Source: Sulfoacidibacillus thermotolerans | GTDB taxonomy: Bacteria; Bacillota; Bacilli; Alicyclobacillales; SLC66 | DNA length: 64,000 nucleotides | Direction of reading: 5' to 3' | Assembly (NCBI RefSeq): GCF_003144315.1 | Contig: NZ_MPDK01000002.1 | Coordinates: forward strand, 186,001-250,000 | Program-made: the position numbers and the translations under genes | In this document: positions 35,617 through 44,854 of the stretch, piece by piece | How positions within the stretch are numbered: the stretch's first letter is position 1 | Layout: every line of letters starts with the position of its first letter | The notes under the pieces: generated by a model | The model's input: the letters and a program-made list of their open reading frames with translations, nothing else | Databases searched by the model: none | Told to the model about the DNA's origin: nothing

Positions 35617-36195
35617 CTATGCGTGTGCACTGACAACAACTTGATTGGACTGAATGCCAAGCGTCTGTGCAACGAGGCTGATCACCTTTACCGCTTCTGT
35701 CGGACTCAACGAATTCGCTTCAACCCACACATGTACACCCCCTTGCGGATTGAAAATTACAAGTGAATCAGGATATTCACTTGTCAAGAGATCATGAATC
35801 TTATTTGCTTCTGCTTGCTGTGTTTGAATCGTTGTCAGTTGTTGATAAGCAGCTGAAGCCGCCGCCTGACTCACATGCGGATCACTAATTTCATTTTGCA
35901 GAGTTTGAATTAATTTTGATTCTGCTTGCATCTGGTCTAGTGAAGTCTGGGCAAACCAATCACTAACTGCTGTCGTGGTGGTTGATTTGGTTGTAGAACC
36001 CCCCGTAATGGCTGTTTTTGTTGACGATTTTGTACTACCCGCAGGATTTGTTGCCGTTGAAATCACAGATGTACTGCCATGTCCATGAACTGCCTGAGTA
36101 CTTGATGTGGGCGGTGTGCCAAGTGTATAATAACCAATCAACATCAAAGAGAGCACCATCATCGTAGAAAGCCACACGGTTTGTCTTTTTACCAT
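35617..36195 (-). CDS. spoIIIAH: stage III sporulation protein AH
   Basis: A 192-residue mother-cell protein of the SpoIIIA-SpoIIQ channel. An N-terminal transmembrane segment (WLSTMMVLSLMLIGYYTL) is followed by a Ser/Thr-rich low-complexity linker. The YscJ/FliF-like ring-building domain has SLDQMQAESKLIQTLQNEISDPHVSQAAASAAYQQL and a C-terminal EAVKVISLVAQTLGIQSNQVVV. In Bacillus it binds SpoIIQ across the intermembrane space. It is the last gene of the operon. Confidence 0.92.
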   Translation of the reverse strand: MVKRQTVWLSTMMVLSLMLIGYYTLGTPPTSSTQAVHGHGSTSVISTATNPAGSTKSSTKTAITGGSTTKSTTTTAVSDWFAQTSLDQMQAESKLIQTLQNEISDPHVSQAAASAAYQQLTTIQTQQAEANKIHDLLTSEYPDSLVIFNPQGGVHVWVEANSLSPTEAVKVISLVAQTLGIQSNQVVVSAHA

Positions 36196-36244
36196 ATCCT
36201 TGCTTCCCCTCTCATGCAGTTTACTTTTTGCTTTCTCGCATCCT

Positions 36245-36835
36245 CTATTTTCGCGGGAGGACGGTAATCTCGTAACTTGGAATCCCTAAAGCATCTTGAA
36301 CTGCGCTTACAATTTCTGTCTGCATTTGCACGATGTCATTTGCTTTAGCCACAACGAGTACCCCGCGAATATGTGGCAATTGCTGCTGGATGACAATCGG
36401 CACTTGGCTGCCATTTGGCCCTTGTACGGTCACCATTTGAGTTTGACTCTGCTGCGTTGTCGTTTTGGTTTGACTTCCTGATCCAGATTGGATAGAAGAC
36501 TGGATCGAAGTTGAAGTATTGCTCCCGTACTTTGCAGATGGTGTTGAATCTACCGTAACCATCACGAGTGCATCGCTAATCCCACTAATCTGGTCAATCA
36601 TTTGTTCAAGCTCGTGATCATAAAACTTTTCATACGTAATCGCCGTTTGCAGTGCTGGATCAGAACTTGCGAGTGAGTTTGCGCTACTTGTTGTAGAATT
36701 GGATAGTGGCGCATTTACAGAGAGTACTCCTTGACCACTCGGCGAAGATTTGGGTGTATTGCCCCCTGTCGTACCAAATACAAGCAATAAAATGCCAATT
36801 GCAGTGATTGCGAGCAGCCATTTATTGTTTAACAA
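36245..36835 (-). CDS. spoIIIAG: stage III sporulation protein AG
   Basis: A 196-residue membrane protein. One N-terminal span (NKWLLAITAIGILLLVFGTTGG) precedes a Ser/Thr/Gln-rich middle region. A ring-forming domain ends in IRGVLVVAKANDIVQMQTEIVSAVQDALGIPSYEITVLPRK. In Bacillus it forms a large 30-fold ring in the mother cell-forespore channel. The start is a TTG without a well-placed ribosome-binding site, so the exact N terminus is uncertain. Confidence 0.92.
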   Translation of the reverse strand: MLNNKWLLAITAIGILLLVFGTTGGNTPKSSPSGQGVLSVNAPLSNSTTSSANSLASSDPALQTAITYEKFYDHELEQMIDQISGISDALVMVTVDSTPSAKYGSNTSTSIQSSIQSGSGSQTKTTTQQSQTQMVTVQGPNGSQVPIVIQQQLPHIRGVLVVAKANDIVQMQTEIVSAVQDALGIPSYEITVLPRK

Positions 36836-36888
36836 CTTTTTAATTGCTTCCCCTATCCCACCGCATCTCCCCCTTCCCTGGACTTTAC

Positions 36889-37410
36889 CTATTGCGAAAC
36901 ATGTACGGCAGAGAGTGGCAACCCAAGTGATTCTGCGATTTGCGCCTGCACCTCCTTCGCGACAACTTCACTTTTTGAAGAGGGAATAAGCGGCCCAAGA
37001 GTCGTATATACAGCCGTCACGATTGGTGTGCCATCAGAACGAGTCTCAGTCTGTACTTGAATAGTAGAAACCGTGACATCAAGCCCAGTGGATAACTGTT
37101 CTCGCAGCGTCGCCGCCAAATCTGTTGCAAATGCAGTGTTGCCTGATGACCCCGATCCGCCAAATGCCATTTGCTCTGATGAGTTTACTGCAGCGAGTGG
37201 ACCCGAAATGCGCTCTTCCAATGCAGATAAATGAAAATGTGCGGTCATCAGTGCGGTAATGGGTGTGAGCATCGTCAACATAACCACGAATCCAAGTACT
37301 GTGCGCACGTATTTTTGCAAAGAAGTGGATGGTAAAATCAGGTCTACAAACACTGCCAGCAACAAAATCATCACGAGATGGCGCAGCCAATCAGACAAAG
37401 CACCAATCAT
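36889..37410 (-). CDS. spoIIIAF: stage III sporulation protein AF
   Basis: A 173-residue protein with two N-terminal transmembrane helices (WLRHLVMILLLAVFVDLILP and VLGFVVMLTMLTPITALM) and a C-terminal soluble domain ending EVVAKEVQAQIAESLGLPLSAVHVSQ. That domain resembles the ring-building motif shared by the SpoIIIA proteins. AGGTGA precedes the ATG, which lies 4 bases after the spoIIIAE stop. Confidence 0.9.
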   Translation of the reverse strand: MIGALSDWLRHLVMILLLAVFVDLILPSTSLQKYVRTVLGFVVMLTMLTPITALMTAHFHLSALEERISGPLAAVNSSEQMAFGGSGSSGNTAFATDLAATLREQLSTGLDVTVSTIQVQTETRSDGTPIVTAVYTTLGPLIPSSKSEVVAKEVQAQIAESLGLPLSAVHVSQ

Positions 37411-37414
37411 GAAG

Positions 37415-38671
37415 TCACCTCACAAAAGCAGTCAAGTTTGTCGCTGCAATCGCGATCACGATCGAGAAAAAAAACATAATCCCAACTGCTGCAACCGCTG
37501 CAAAGACAAGCCCTAGACTTTTCCCGATCGTTGACAAAGTCGCAATCACAGGTGAATCTCCTAACGGTTGCAATAATGCTGCTGAACCGTTGTACACAAT
37601 AGATAAAGCCAGAATTTTCAAAGCCGGAAACGCACAGATCAATAACAGTAAAACGGCACTCGCCATTCCTGTGGCATTTTTGACGATCAACGATGCACCA
37701 GCAATTGATTCAGAAGCATCCGAGAGCGCTTTTCCAATTACAGGAACCAAATTGCTGGCCACGTATTTTGCACTGCGCAATGCCACTCCGTCAGAAATGC
37801 TTGTTAGTGAACCTTGGACAGACATGATCCCAAGAAAAGCACTCATACCAAGGCCAAGCACCGCGAGTGCTACATTTTTAATGAATCCAGCCAACGCTGT
37901 CACTTTATAGCGATCGGAGATGGTGCTAACAATCGTTAATACGGCTGAAAAAAAGATCAAAGGAAATACCCAGTTGTGAACAATCAGACCCATCGCATTG
38001 ACAATAAATACGATCATTGGGTGAAAGGCGGCGGCTGACGTCAATCCTCCAGAAGCCGCGATTAACGCGAGAAGGACGGGCAAAGAACCATACATGAAAG
38101 CAGTCATCGTATCAATAGCACCACTCGCAAATTGCGTTGCGTCGTGGAAAGAAGACACAGCAAGAACAATAAGTACGAGTTGAACTGCCCAAAATCCCAC
38201 TTTTGCTGCAACTTGTGAGGCGAACGCAGATTGTACGGTTTCGAGAACCGAAGCAAGTACTGTTAAAATAAGCAAAACGCCAAGTAATCTTAGATTTTCC
38301 AACAGTGCATTGACTAAATAGCGAAGTAGCCCTTGCAGTAAATCTCGATAGTGAAATGATGGATTCCCAGGAAAAAAAGCAGGAACCAATTGTCCTTCTG
38401 ATGTCGTGGGAATATAGCCGTTGTACTTGGTATCTAGTTGATTCCACGCTTGCTCAATCGCATTTTGTGACACCGATTGATACTGTGCAGTCGCACTTTG
38501 CAAAGGTGTCGCGCTCGCAGAAGGAGGCGGCGGTCCTGATACTGTGGGAATCGACCCACTTGCATAGGCAATCGGCGCGACGCGGAGACAAGCAAACACA
38601 AAAAGCATGAGCAAGATTTTGCGCGCCAATTTTCGGTGAGAAAAATCTTGTGCTGCCCTTCGCATCGCCAT
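37415..38671 (-). CDS. spoIIIAE: stage III sporulation protein AE
   Basis: A 418-residue polytopic membrane protein. A signal-like first segment (KILLMLFVFACLRVAPIAYA) and a proline-rich extracytoplasmic region lead to about eight hydrophobic helices (for example LLENLRLLGVLLILTVLASVLETV). It is a putative permease-like core of the SpoIIIA channel complex. Length and order are as in Bacillus. Confidence 0.93.
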   Translation of the reverse strand: MAMRRAAQDFSHRKLARKILLMLFVFACLRVAPIAYASGSIPTVSGPPPPSASATPLQSATAQYQSVSQNAIEQAWNQLDTKYNGYIPTTSEGQLVPAFFPGNPSFHYRDLLQGLLRYLVNALLENLRLLGVLLILTVLASVLETVQSAFASQVAAKVGFWAVQLVLIVLAVSSFHDATQFASGAIDTMTAFMYGSLPVLLALIAASGGLTSAAAFHPMIVFIVNAMGLIVHNWVFPLIFFSAVLTIVSTISDRYKVTALAGFIKNVALAVLGLGMSAFLGIMSVQGSLTSISDGVALRSAKYVASNLVPVIGKALSDASESIAGASLIVKNATGMASAVLLLLICAFPALKILALSIVYNGSAALLQPLGDSPVIATLSTIGKSLGLVFAAVAAVGIMFFFSIVIAIAATNLTAFVR

Positions 38672-38687
38672 CTCCCCTTTGCTTAGC

Positions 38688-39074
38688 TCACGGAAGTAAA
38701 TGAGTAACTGTCTGAACGACGGCAGTCACAATAGGTACCGCAAGGACTAAAATTGCTAATTTCCCTACCAGTTCAATCTTGCCAGCAATCGCTGAGACAC
38801 CAGCGTCGCGAGCAATTTCTGCACCAAATTCAGCGATATAGGCAATTCCGATAATCTTCACGATCGTTGCGAAAAATAGGACATTGACATTCGCTAATTC
38901 AGCCAATTTTTCAATCGGCGCAAGCAACCCTGTCAACTTCTGCAAGGCGATCAAGAACAGAAAAACTGATACAATCAAAGTGATCCAAAAAGCAATTTGC
39001 GGCGCCATTTCCCGAATGGATGTGATAAGCAACGCTCCGACTAGACCGAATAAGACAATTTGCAATATACTCAT
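38688..39074 (-). CDS. spoIIIAD: stage III sporulation protein AD
   Basis: A 128-residue membrane protein with about four hydrophobic helices, including IVLFGLVGALLITSI and FWITLIVSVFLFLIALQKL. VLFFATIVKIIGIAYIAEFGAEIARDAG is the conserved SpoIIIAD core. Together with AC it is thought to form part of the export gate-like base of the channel. Confidence 0.93.
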   Translation of the reverse strand: MSILQIVLFGLVGALLITSIREMAPQIAFWITLIVSVFLFLIALQKLTGLLAPIEKLAELANVNVLFFATIVKIIGIAYIAEFGAEIARDAGVSAIAGKIELVGKLAILVLAVPIVTAVVQTVTHLLP

Positions 39075-39083
39075 GGCGCACCT

Positions 39084-39287
39084 TTATTGGATGCTAAAGA
39101 CATCGCGGATTTCCATAAACAAGTGACTAATGTTCGTGACGACGACTGCCGCCACGAGGACAAGCGCGCTGATTGTGACAAGTGTGGCTATTTCGTCACG
39201 ACCAGACTGTTTGAGCAAACTCGATAGTACAGCGGCCGCAATGCCAACAACTGCAATTTGAAAGATCACATGCAATTCGAGACTCAT
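39084..39287 (-). CDS. spoIIIAC: stage III sporulation protein AC
   Basis: A 67-residue membrane protein with two helices (IFQIAVVGIAAAVLSSLLKQSGRDEIATLVTISALVLVAAVVVTNISHLF). The central KQSGRDEIA loop is characteristic of SpoIIIAC. It lies between AB and AD with gaps of 18 and 9 bases. Confidence 0.94.
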   Translation of the reverse strand: MSLELHVIFQIAVVGIAAAVLSSLLKQSGRDEIATLVTISALVLVAAVVVTNISHLFMEIRDVFSIQ

Positions 39288-39305
39288 TGCCGAGTCCTCC
39301 TCAAA

Positions 39306-39839
39306 CTAAATAAGCATGACAACGATTAGCACTCCCGCGAGAATCCCAAGTGTCTGATACATCCGCTCATAGCGTGCTCGCTCTTCCATCGCATCTTTTT
39401 CTCGATCCACAAGCAGCGCAAGTGTTGCATCAATCTGTGCAGTCTGTTCCACAACTCCAGTTACCCCGATGGTGTGTCCCAAATTCGCCAATACTTGACG
39501 ATCTTCTGCAGACAAGTGTAACCGTGTAGATTGCGTTTGTAAGGCCACTTGCCAAGCGTCATATGCAGTACTTCCGGGATGTTCTAAAGTTTCCGCTGCA
39601 ATCCGAAAAAGATCGCTTAACGCTGAACCTGCTTGTCCTTGACGGCTAGCGTGTAAAAAAGCTTCGCGCAAGGGGAGACGCTGATAACTGATATCGGCAC
39701 GCAACGACCTTAACATAGCTGCTAATTGCCGCAACTCTTTGGGCCGTGCGCGAAAGCGCAAGGAAAATTGGCGTCCATAAAGTGCACTGCCTACCATGAC
39801 AATACTAGCTCCAACGATTTGCCACTGAGTCAGAGCCAA
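39306..39839 (-). CDS. spoIIIAB: stage III sporulation protein AB
   Basis: A 177-residue protein with N- and C-terminal hydrophobic segments (IVGASIVMVGSALYG; LGILAGVLIVVMLI) and a helical domain similar to type II secretion F proteins (RPKELRQLAAMLRSLRADISYQRLPLREAFLHASRQ). It probably partners the ATPase SpoIIIAA. It starts with TTG after GAGGTGA and overlaps the end of spoIIIAA by 35 bases. Confidence 0.92.
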   Translation of the reverse strand: MALTQWQIVGASIVMVGSALYGRQFSLRFRARPKELRQLAAMLRSLRADISYQRLPLREAFLHASRQGQAGSALSDLFRIAAETLEHPGSTAYDAWQVALQTQSTRLHLSAEDRQVLANLGHTIGVTGVVEQTAQIDATLALLVDREKDAMEERARYERMYQTLGILAGVLIVVMLI

Positions 39840-40776
39840 TTTGTTTCACCTCGCGCAATTGTCGATCGTAGACGCGTTCAACCGTTGCCGGACCTACTCG
39901 TCGACTTAAAAAGATAAAGCGGTCAATCGCGCCATGTGTGAGCAGCGTACGAAGTGCCGGGCGCTGTCTAAGATCTTCTAGCGACTTCGCGTGCACCGTG
40001 CCAATAAAACGCACGCCAGCTCGTGCAATGTCTAACACGGCTTTGACATCAGAGATACTACCAATTTCATCGGTTATCATCACTTGTGGAGCCATCGACC
40101 GCAACATCATGTACATGCCTTGTGCTTTCGGACACCCGTCTAGTACATCGGTGGACTGCCCTACATCGAATTGTGGAATCCCCTCGTGGCAAGCCGCAAT
40201 TTCAGAACGCTCATCGACAATTGAAACCGTGCGCACAGAAAGTTTTGGATGCAGTTCACCATTCCCTATCAAACGCGCTAGTTCTCGTAAAACCGTTGTC
40301 TTTCCACATAATGGGGGGCCTACCAACAATACAGATTGCAATTGGCCCCAGTCATCAAGCAAAAGCGGCGCGACATGATTTGCACAATTCACGATTTGAC
40401 GGGCGACACGTATATGAATGGAGGCGATATCGCGAATCGTGACAATTTGATCGCGTTCATCGATCACCGCTCGCCCCGCAATCCCTACACGATGTCCTCC
40501 TGGCAAGGTGAGATAGCCATAGCGCAATTGTGCTTCTACTGCGTAATACGAAGACCCTGTCACAGCTGACATCACATGGCGCAAGTGTTCAATCGCTACA
40601 AGCGGGCGCGCATAATCGCGTATGCCAATCACTTCAAGTGGCCGCAAGGCACGCAGTCGAATTTCTTCTATGCTTTTTTGCGATTGTTGGGAAAGTCCTT
40701 CAATGGCAGTGCGCAAAGGATGCGGAAGCAATTTTGCAACACTTGCAACATCGTAAACGCTTGCCAGGTCAGGCAC
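39805..40776 (-). CDS. spoIIIAA: stage III sporulation protein AA, ATPase
   Basis: A 323-residue cytoplasmic ATPase related to type II/IV secretion motors. Walker A is LLVGPPLCGKTTVLRELARLIG and Walker B is MITDEIGSISDVKAVLD, preceded by VSIVDERSEIAAC. It is proposed to energise the SpoIIIA channel. The GTG at 40776 is chosen because GAGGTGAT lies 6 bases upstream. It is the first gene of the eight-gene operon; a candidate sigma-E promoter region lies upstream. Confidence 0.95.
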   Translation of the reverse strand: MPDLASVYDVASVAKLLPHPLRTAIEGLSQQSQKSIEEIRLRALRPLEVIGIRDYARPLVAIEHLRHVMSAVTGSSYYAVEAQLRYGYLTLPGGHRVGIAGRAVIDERDQIVTIRDIASIHIRVARQIVNCANHVAPLLLDDWGQLQSVLLVGPPLCGKTTVLRELARLIGNGELHPKLSVRTVSIVDERSEIAACHEGIPQFDVGQSTDVLDGCPKAQGMYMMLRSMAPQVMITDEIGSISDVKAVLDIARAGVRFIGTVHAKSLEDLRQRPALRTLLTHGAIDRFIFLSRRVGPATVERVYDRQLREVKQIGSDSVANRWS

Positions 40777-40819
40777 CAGCCAATCACCTCGCAATCCCGT
40801 ATGCTGTTTTCACAACTAG

Positions 40820-40852
40820 TCCCATGTATATGGGACGAGACATATATTTATA
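40820..40852 (-). promoter_or_regulatory. candidate sigma-E promoter and palindrome upstream of spoIIIAA
   Basis: On the minus strand GTATAAA, a 14-base spacer and CATATACA resemble a sigma-E promoter, about 55 bases before spoIIIAA. The -10 lies inside the palindrome TCCCATATACATGGGA (40820-40835). The operon is sigma-E dependent in Bacillus; the match here is loose. Confidence 0.3.
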
Positions 40853-40976
40853 CCAAAAGGGATTAGTAGACTTCGCGCAAAGGCTTCTGGAGAAAAATCA
40901 GTTGCACCGAATTGCAGATCTTTGGATACACATAAAGAGAGGTTGAGATTCCGTGTCCTCATGGAAGGGGTTGACC

Positions 40977-41105
40977 ATGTCGGATACATTCGCTATCGTA
41001 ACACGTTGGATCGTCGTATTCCTCGTAATCTTCCTTCTTTGCATGGTGCTCGTTTTCAGTTGGCTAAAACGACCGCAGCAAATCGGAGGCCCTGTGAGCG
41101 CATGA
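40977..41105 (+). CDS. 42-residue single-span membrane peptide, novel
   Basis: A short open frame, MSDTFAIVTRWIVVFLVIFL followed by LCMVLVFSWLKRPQQIGGPV and SA. It has a polar N terminus, one membrane helix of about 24 residues with aromatic edges, then Lys-Arg and a short polar tail, giving a predicted C-in orientation. AAGGGG lies 6 bases before the ATG, and a hairpin follows the stop. It lies on the opposite strand from spoIIIAA and efp, in the place where Bacillus has the unrelated, larger yqhV. I do not recognise a family. The ribosome-binding site, terminator and clean transmembrane pattern support a real gene, possibly sporulation-linked by position. Confidence 0.6.
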   Translation: MSDTFAIVTRWIVVFLVIFLLCMVLVFSWLKRPQQIGGPVSA

Positions 41106-41131
41106 TCAGGGCAAAGACAGTAAAGTCGTAA

Positions 41132-41175
41132 CAAAGCGGCTCCCCTATGCTTTCGCTCATAGGGAAACCGCTTTG
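41132..41175. terminator. convergent hairpin between the small peptide gene and efp
   Basis: CAAAGCGG plus CCCTATG pair with CATAGGG plus CCGCTTTG, separated by small internal loops and a short hairpin loop. It lies between the stops of two convergent genes. T content after either side is modest. Confidence 0.65.
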
Positions 41176-41215
41176 CTGCAAAATCTAGCTGGCGTATTTG
41201 TTTGTAATTTGCTGA

Positions 41216-41773
41216 TCAAGCGCGAGATACGTATAATCCAGAACGGGTATCAATGATCAAACGATCTCCTGTATTAACAAAGAAAGGAACTTGGACTGTA
41301 TACCCCGTTTCTAATTTAGCTGGCTTACTTCCACCAGTAGCGGTATCACCACGAATTCCAGGTTCTGTTTCAACTACTTCTAACTCAACAGTATTAGGCA
41401 AATCTACACCAATCGCTTCACCTTCATAGAGCATGACAACGCAATTCATATTTTCCTTCAAAAAGTTTAACTCATACTCCAATTGATCGCGACTTAGCGT
41501 CAGCTGTTCAAATGACTCTGTATCCATAAATGTATAGTTATCGCCATCTGCGTACAAGTATTGCATTTGTCGATTTTCAATGCGTGCACGAGCTACTTTT
41601 TCCCCCGCCCGAAACGTCATTTCTTTTACGCCACCAGTGCGAATGTTTTTTAACTTCGTACGCACAAAAGCGGCTCCCTTCCCTGGTTTCACGTGCATGA
41701 ACTCAATGACACGCCAGATCGCTCCATCATACTCAATCGTGACCCCTGGGCGAAAATCGTTACTTGAAATCAT
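41216..41773 (-). CDS. efp: translation elongation factor P
   Basis: A 185-residue tRNA-mimic factor that relieves ribosome stalling at polyproline. The N-terminal KOW-like domain has the tip loop [14 protein letters not shown], with the lysine that is post-translationally modified in many species. OB domains follow ([49 protein letters not shown]). It is co-directional with papQ upstream, 26 bases away, as in Bacillus. Confidence 0.97.
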   Translation of the reverse strand: MISSNDFRPGVTIEYDGAIWRVIEFMHVKPGKGAAFVRTKLKNIRTGGVKEMTFRAGEKVARARIENRQMQYLYADGDNYTFMDTESFEQLTLSRDQLEYELNFLKENMNCVVMLYEGEAIGVDLPNTVELEVVETEPGIRGDTATGGSKPAKLETGYTVQVPFFVNTGDRLIIDTRSGLYVSRA

Positions 41774-41799
41774 GGTTCATTCCCAACCCCCTGTACAGA

Positions 41800-42867
41800 T
41801 TACAAAACAAGCAGCTCTTTGGTCGACTGTGTCAGACGATGTGGACCATTCTCCGTCACAACAATGTCATCCTCAATGCGCACTCCACCGAATCCAGGAA
41901 GATAAACGCCTGGTTCCACAGTAACTACCATTCCTTCTTGTAACACATCTTGCGACTGTTGTGCAAGTCTTGGCGCTTCGTGAACAGCTAAGCCCAACCC
42001 ATGACCAAGAGAATGGCCGAAATATTCACCATATCCCGCCGCACGAATGAGATCGCGTGCAATCGCATCAGCCTCACGACCAGTCATTCCCGCTCGAATC
42101 CCTGCAAGCGCTGTTGTTTGCGCTTGATAAACGACAGAATAAATCTCCCGTTGCTGATCATTGACTGCTCCAAGTGCAATCGTACGTGTAATATCTGATG
42201 CATACCCCTCATACAGCGCACCAAAGTCAAGCGTAATCAAATCACCTTTTTGTAAGATGCGATCCGATGCAACACCATGCGGCATTGATGAGCGCTCACC
42301 ACTTGCAACGATCGTTTCAAATGACACGCCAGACGCTCCTTGGTTTTGCATAAACACAAAAAGCGAAAGTGCAACTTCGCGTTCTGTCATTCCTACACGA
42401 ATGTTTTGACAAACATGTTCAAAAGCCGCATCTGCGATTTGCGCCGCGACACTCATAACCTTTAATTCCGTAGCCTCTTTTATCATCCGCACATCATCGA
42501 TCATGCGATCGAGTGCAAGAAGGGTAACTCCTTCAAGTTCACGCACAAGTTCCTGATAGACCTTATAACTGACAGTATTCGGTTCAAACCCTAAACGCAA
42601 AACATGCTTTTCCTGCATCAATTCACGCAGAGATGTCATCCAGTGCACGCCATGCAAGATCACATTCGATTCTTTTGCCTCTTGCTTCGCCTGTTCTGCA
42701 TAGCGTGAATCAGTCAATAAGATCGTCTCGTCTCGCGTGATGAGCACATAGCCAGATGATCCTGAAAAACCTGTCATGTAGCGCCTATTTTCCGGAGAAA
42801 AGGTTAGATATGCATCCACCTCATGAACGGAGAGCTGCCCCCATAGTTTTTCTCGCCGATGTTGCAC
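41800..42867 (-). CDS. papQ: Xaa-Pro aminopeptidase (M24 metallopeptidase)
   Basis: A 355-residue peptidase of the creatinase/aminopeptidase P fold that removes residues preceding proline. The N-terminal domain contains RYMTGFSGSSGYVLIT. The C-terminal pita-bread domain has the metal ligands in TLDFGALYEGYASDITRT, SLGHGLGLAVHEAPRL and VTVEPGVYLPGFGGVRIEDD. It corresponds to Bacillus yqhT (papQ), next to efp and aroQ. Confidence 0.93.
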   Translation of the reverse strand: MQHRREKLWGQLSVHEVDAYLTFSPENRRYMTGFSGSSGYVLITRDETILLTDSRYAEQAKQEAKESNVILHGVHWMTSLRELMQEKHVLRLGFEPNTVSYKVYQELVRELEGVTLLALDRMIDDVRMIKEATELKVMSVAAQIADAAFEHVCQNIRVGMTEREVALSLFVFMQNQGASGVSFETIVASGERSSMPHGVASDRILQKGDLITLDFGALYEGYASDITRTIALGAVNDQQREIYSVVYQAQTTALAGIRAGMTGREADAIARDLIRAAGYGEYFGHSLGHGLGLAVHEAPRLAQQSQDVLQEGMVVTVEPGVYLPGFGGVRIEDDIVVTENGPHRLTQSTKELLVL

Positions 42868-42881
42868 AAAGTCTCCCCCTC

Positions 42882-43319
42882 TTAGCCTAATTGTGCATGT
42901 AACGCATAGAGTGCAAGCTCATATCCCACAGCACCAAACCCTGAAATCTGTCCTTTGGCCACAGGTGCAATCACCGAATGCGAGCGAAAAGGTTCTCTCG
43001 TATAAATATTCGATAGATGGACTTCAATAACTGGGAAAGGAACAGCAGCTACCGCATCGCGTAACGCAATGCTGTAATGCGTATATGCACCCGGATTGAA
43101 AATACACCCAGCAATTCCCTCACGCATGCCACGATGCAATGCATCAAGTAACTCGCCTTCACTATTTGATTGAAAACTTTCTACTTGAAGAGAGAGTTCC
43201 AATGCTTTGTTGCGCAATCTCTGATCAATGTCAGCCAAAGTTTCACTTCCATAGATGGCGGGTTCGCGCTGACCTAATAAATTTAAGTTAGGCCCATGCA
43301 AAACAAGAACTTTGTGCAA
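42882..43319 (-). CDS. aroQ: type II 3-dehydroquinate dehydratase
   Basis: A 145-residue dodecameric enzyme of the shikimate pathway, converting 3-dehydroquinate to 3-dehydroshikimate. LHGPNLNLLGQREPAIYG is the N-terminal signature with the catalytic tyrosine loop. QSNSEGELLDALH, IFNPGAYTHYSIALRDA (catalytic histidine near) and EVHLSNIYTREPFRSHSVIA follow. The start is TTG 43319 with AGGAG 10 bases upstream. It lies 14 bases before papQ. Confidence 0.96.
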   Translation of the reverse strand: MHKVLVLHGPNLNLLGQREPAIYGSETLADIDQRLRNKALELSLQVESFQSNSEGELLDALHRGMREGIAGCIFNPGAYTHYSIALRDAVAAVPFPVIEVHLSNIYTREPFRSHSVIAPVAKGQISGFGAVGYELALYALHAQLG

Positions 43320-43384
43320 TTATCTCACACTCCTGTAAAAAGGGTATCTCTCATTGTTCGAGCGAGCAACATTTCCACTGTGAA

Positions 43385-44854
43385 TTACTGTTCTTTACGA
43401 TAGCGCAAGATCGGATTGCGCGCTGCAGTCGTTTCGTCTAAGCGATTGATCACGGTAGTATGGGGTGCGTTTTTCACTAAATCAGGATCTTCCACTGCCT
43501 CGCGTGCAATCTGAATCATAACGTCAGCAAAAGCGTCAAGCGTTTCACGACTTTCGGATTCTGTCGGTTCGATCATCAATGCTTCTTCGACATTTAGTGG
43601 GAAATAAATTGTCGGTGGATGATAGCCGAAATCTAAAATGCGTTTCGCGAGATCGAGTGTCTTCACTCCTGAGGCCTTAAATGATTTTCCTGATAAGACA
43701 AATTCATGCTTGCAAAGACGCTCGTAAGGAACTTGATAATAAGGTGCTAGTCGAGAAAGTAAATAGTTCGCATTTAATACTGCGTCTTCTGCGACACGTT
43801 GTAACCCATCTGGTCCCATCGTGCGAATATACGCATAGGCACGCAATAATATCCCAAAATTCCCATAGAACCCCTTGACCTTGCCAATGCTATACGGTTT
43901 CTCAACATCCAAAAAGAATTCCCCATTGGTGCGACGCGCGATCACCGGTTTAGGTAAAAATGGAATCAAGGCACTCTTGACTCCAACAGGTCCAGCCCCA
44001 GGCCCTCCTCCTCCATGCGGAGTAGAAAAGGTCTTATGCAGGTTCAAGTGCACTACATCAAACCCCATGTCACCAGGGCGAGCATATCCCAAAATCGCAT
44101 TTGCATTTGCCCCGTCATAATACAAGAGACCCCCAGCAGCATGAACAATTTCTGCGATTTCTGTAATTTGTTCTTCAAACAGCCCTAGAGTACTAGGATT
44201 TGTAAGCATCAACGCAGCTGTGTCTGGCCCCACTACCTGACGCAATGCATCTAGATCGACGCCACCTTTTGCATTGGAACGCACTGTGATCGTCGTAAAT
44301 CCTGCCGCAACGGCACTTGCTGGATTCGTTCCATGTGCAGAATCAGGAACAATCACTTTCGTCCGCTTTTCGTTGCGTTGTTCGTGATATGCTCGAATCA
44401 TCATGAGCCCTGTCCACTCTCCTGCAGCACCTGCCGCAGGTTGCAAACTGACCGCATCCATCCCTGTGATTTCAGCAAGGTAGGTTTGCAGTCGATACAT
44501 GACTTCGAGCGCCCCCTGAACTGTATCTTCTGGCTGGTACGGGTGGATGTCTGTAAACCCGCTCAGACGTGCAATCGCTTCGTTGCGCTTTGGATTATAC
44601 TTCATAGTACACGAACCTAACGGGTAAAAGCCAGAATCTACTCCGTGGTTACGTTTTGATAAACCCGTATAATGACGAATTAAATCTACTTCAGATAGCT
44701 CTGGCAAGGCAGGGAGTTCTTCGCGCAAATAACCGGCAGGCAATTCCTGGGAAATTTCGACATCAGGAACGTCTAAAGGAGGAAGACTTGAAGCAATACG
44801 TCCAGGTTTACTCAATTCAAAAAGCAGCGGGAAATCTTCAGTTTGCCGACTCAT
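43385..44854 (-). CDS. gcvPB: glycine dehydrogenase (decarboxylating) subunit 2
   Basis: A 489-residue PLP subunit of the glycine cleavage P-protein. The PLP lysine is in [45 protein letters not shown] and [15 protein letters not shown] are typical of the second subunit in the two-subunit form. The complex releases CO2 from glycine and passes the aminomethyl group to GcvH. The start ATG overlaps the gcvPA stop by one base (TAATG). gcvH is not in the window. Confidence 0.96.
   Translation of the reverse strand: MSRQTEDFPLLFELSKPGRIASSLPPLDVPDVEISQELPAGYLREELPALPELSEVDLIRHYTGLSKRNHGVDSGFYPLGSCTMKYNPKRNEAIARLSGFTDIHPYQPEDTVQGALEVMYRLQTYLAEITGMDAVSLQPAAGAAGEWTGLMMIRAYHEQRNEKRTKVIVPDSAHGTNPASAVAAGFTTITVRSNAKGGVDLDALRQVVGPDTAALMLTNPSTLGLFEEQITEIAEIVHAAGGLLYYDGANANAILGYARPGDMGFDVVHLNLHKTFSTPHGGGGPGAGPVGVKSALIPFLPKPVIARRTNGEFFLDVEKPYSIGKVKGFYGNFGILLRAYAYIRTMGPDGLQRVAEDAVLNANYLLSRLAPYYQVPYERLCKHEFVLSGKSFKASGVKTLDLAKRILDFGYHPPTIYFPLNVEEALMIEPTESESRETLDAFADVMIQIAREAVEDPDLVKNAPHTTVINRLDETTAARNPILRYRKEQ

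Noticed and set aside
40922-41131. 69-codon plus-strand frame overlapping the 42-residue peptide gene
   Set aside because: Its composition is charged and irregular with no ribosome-binding site, whereas the overlapping short frame has a site and a clear membrane helix.
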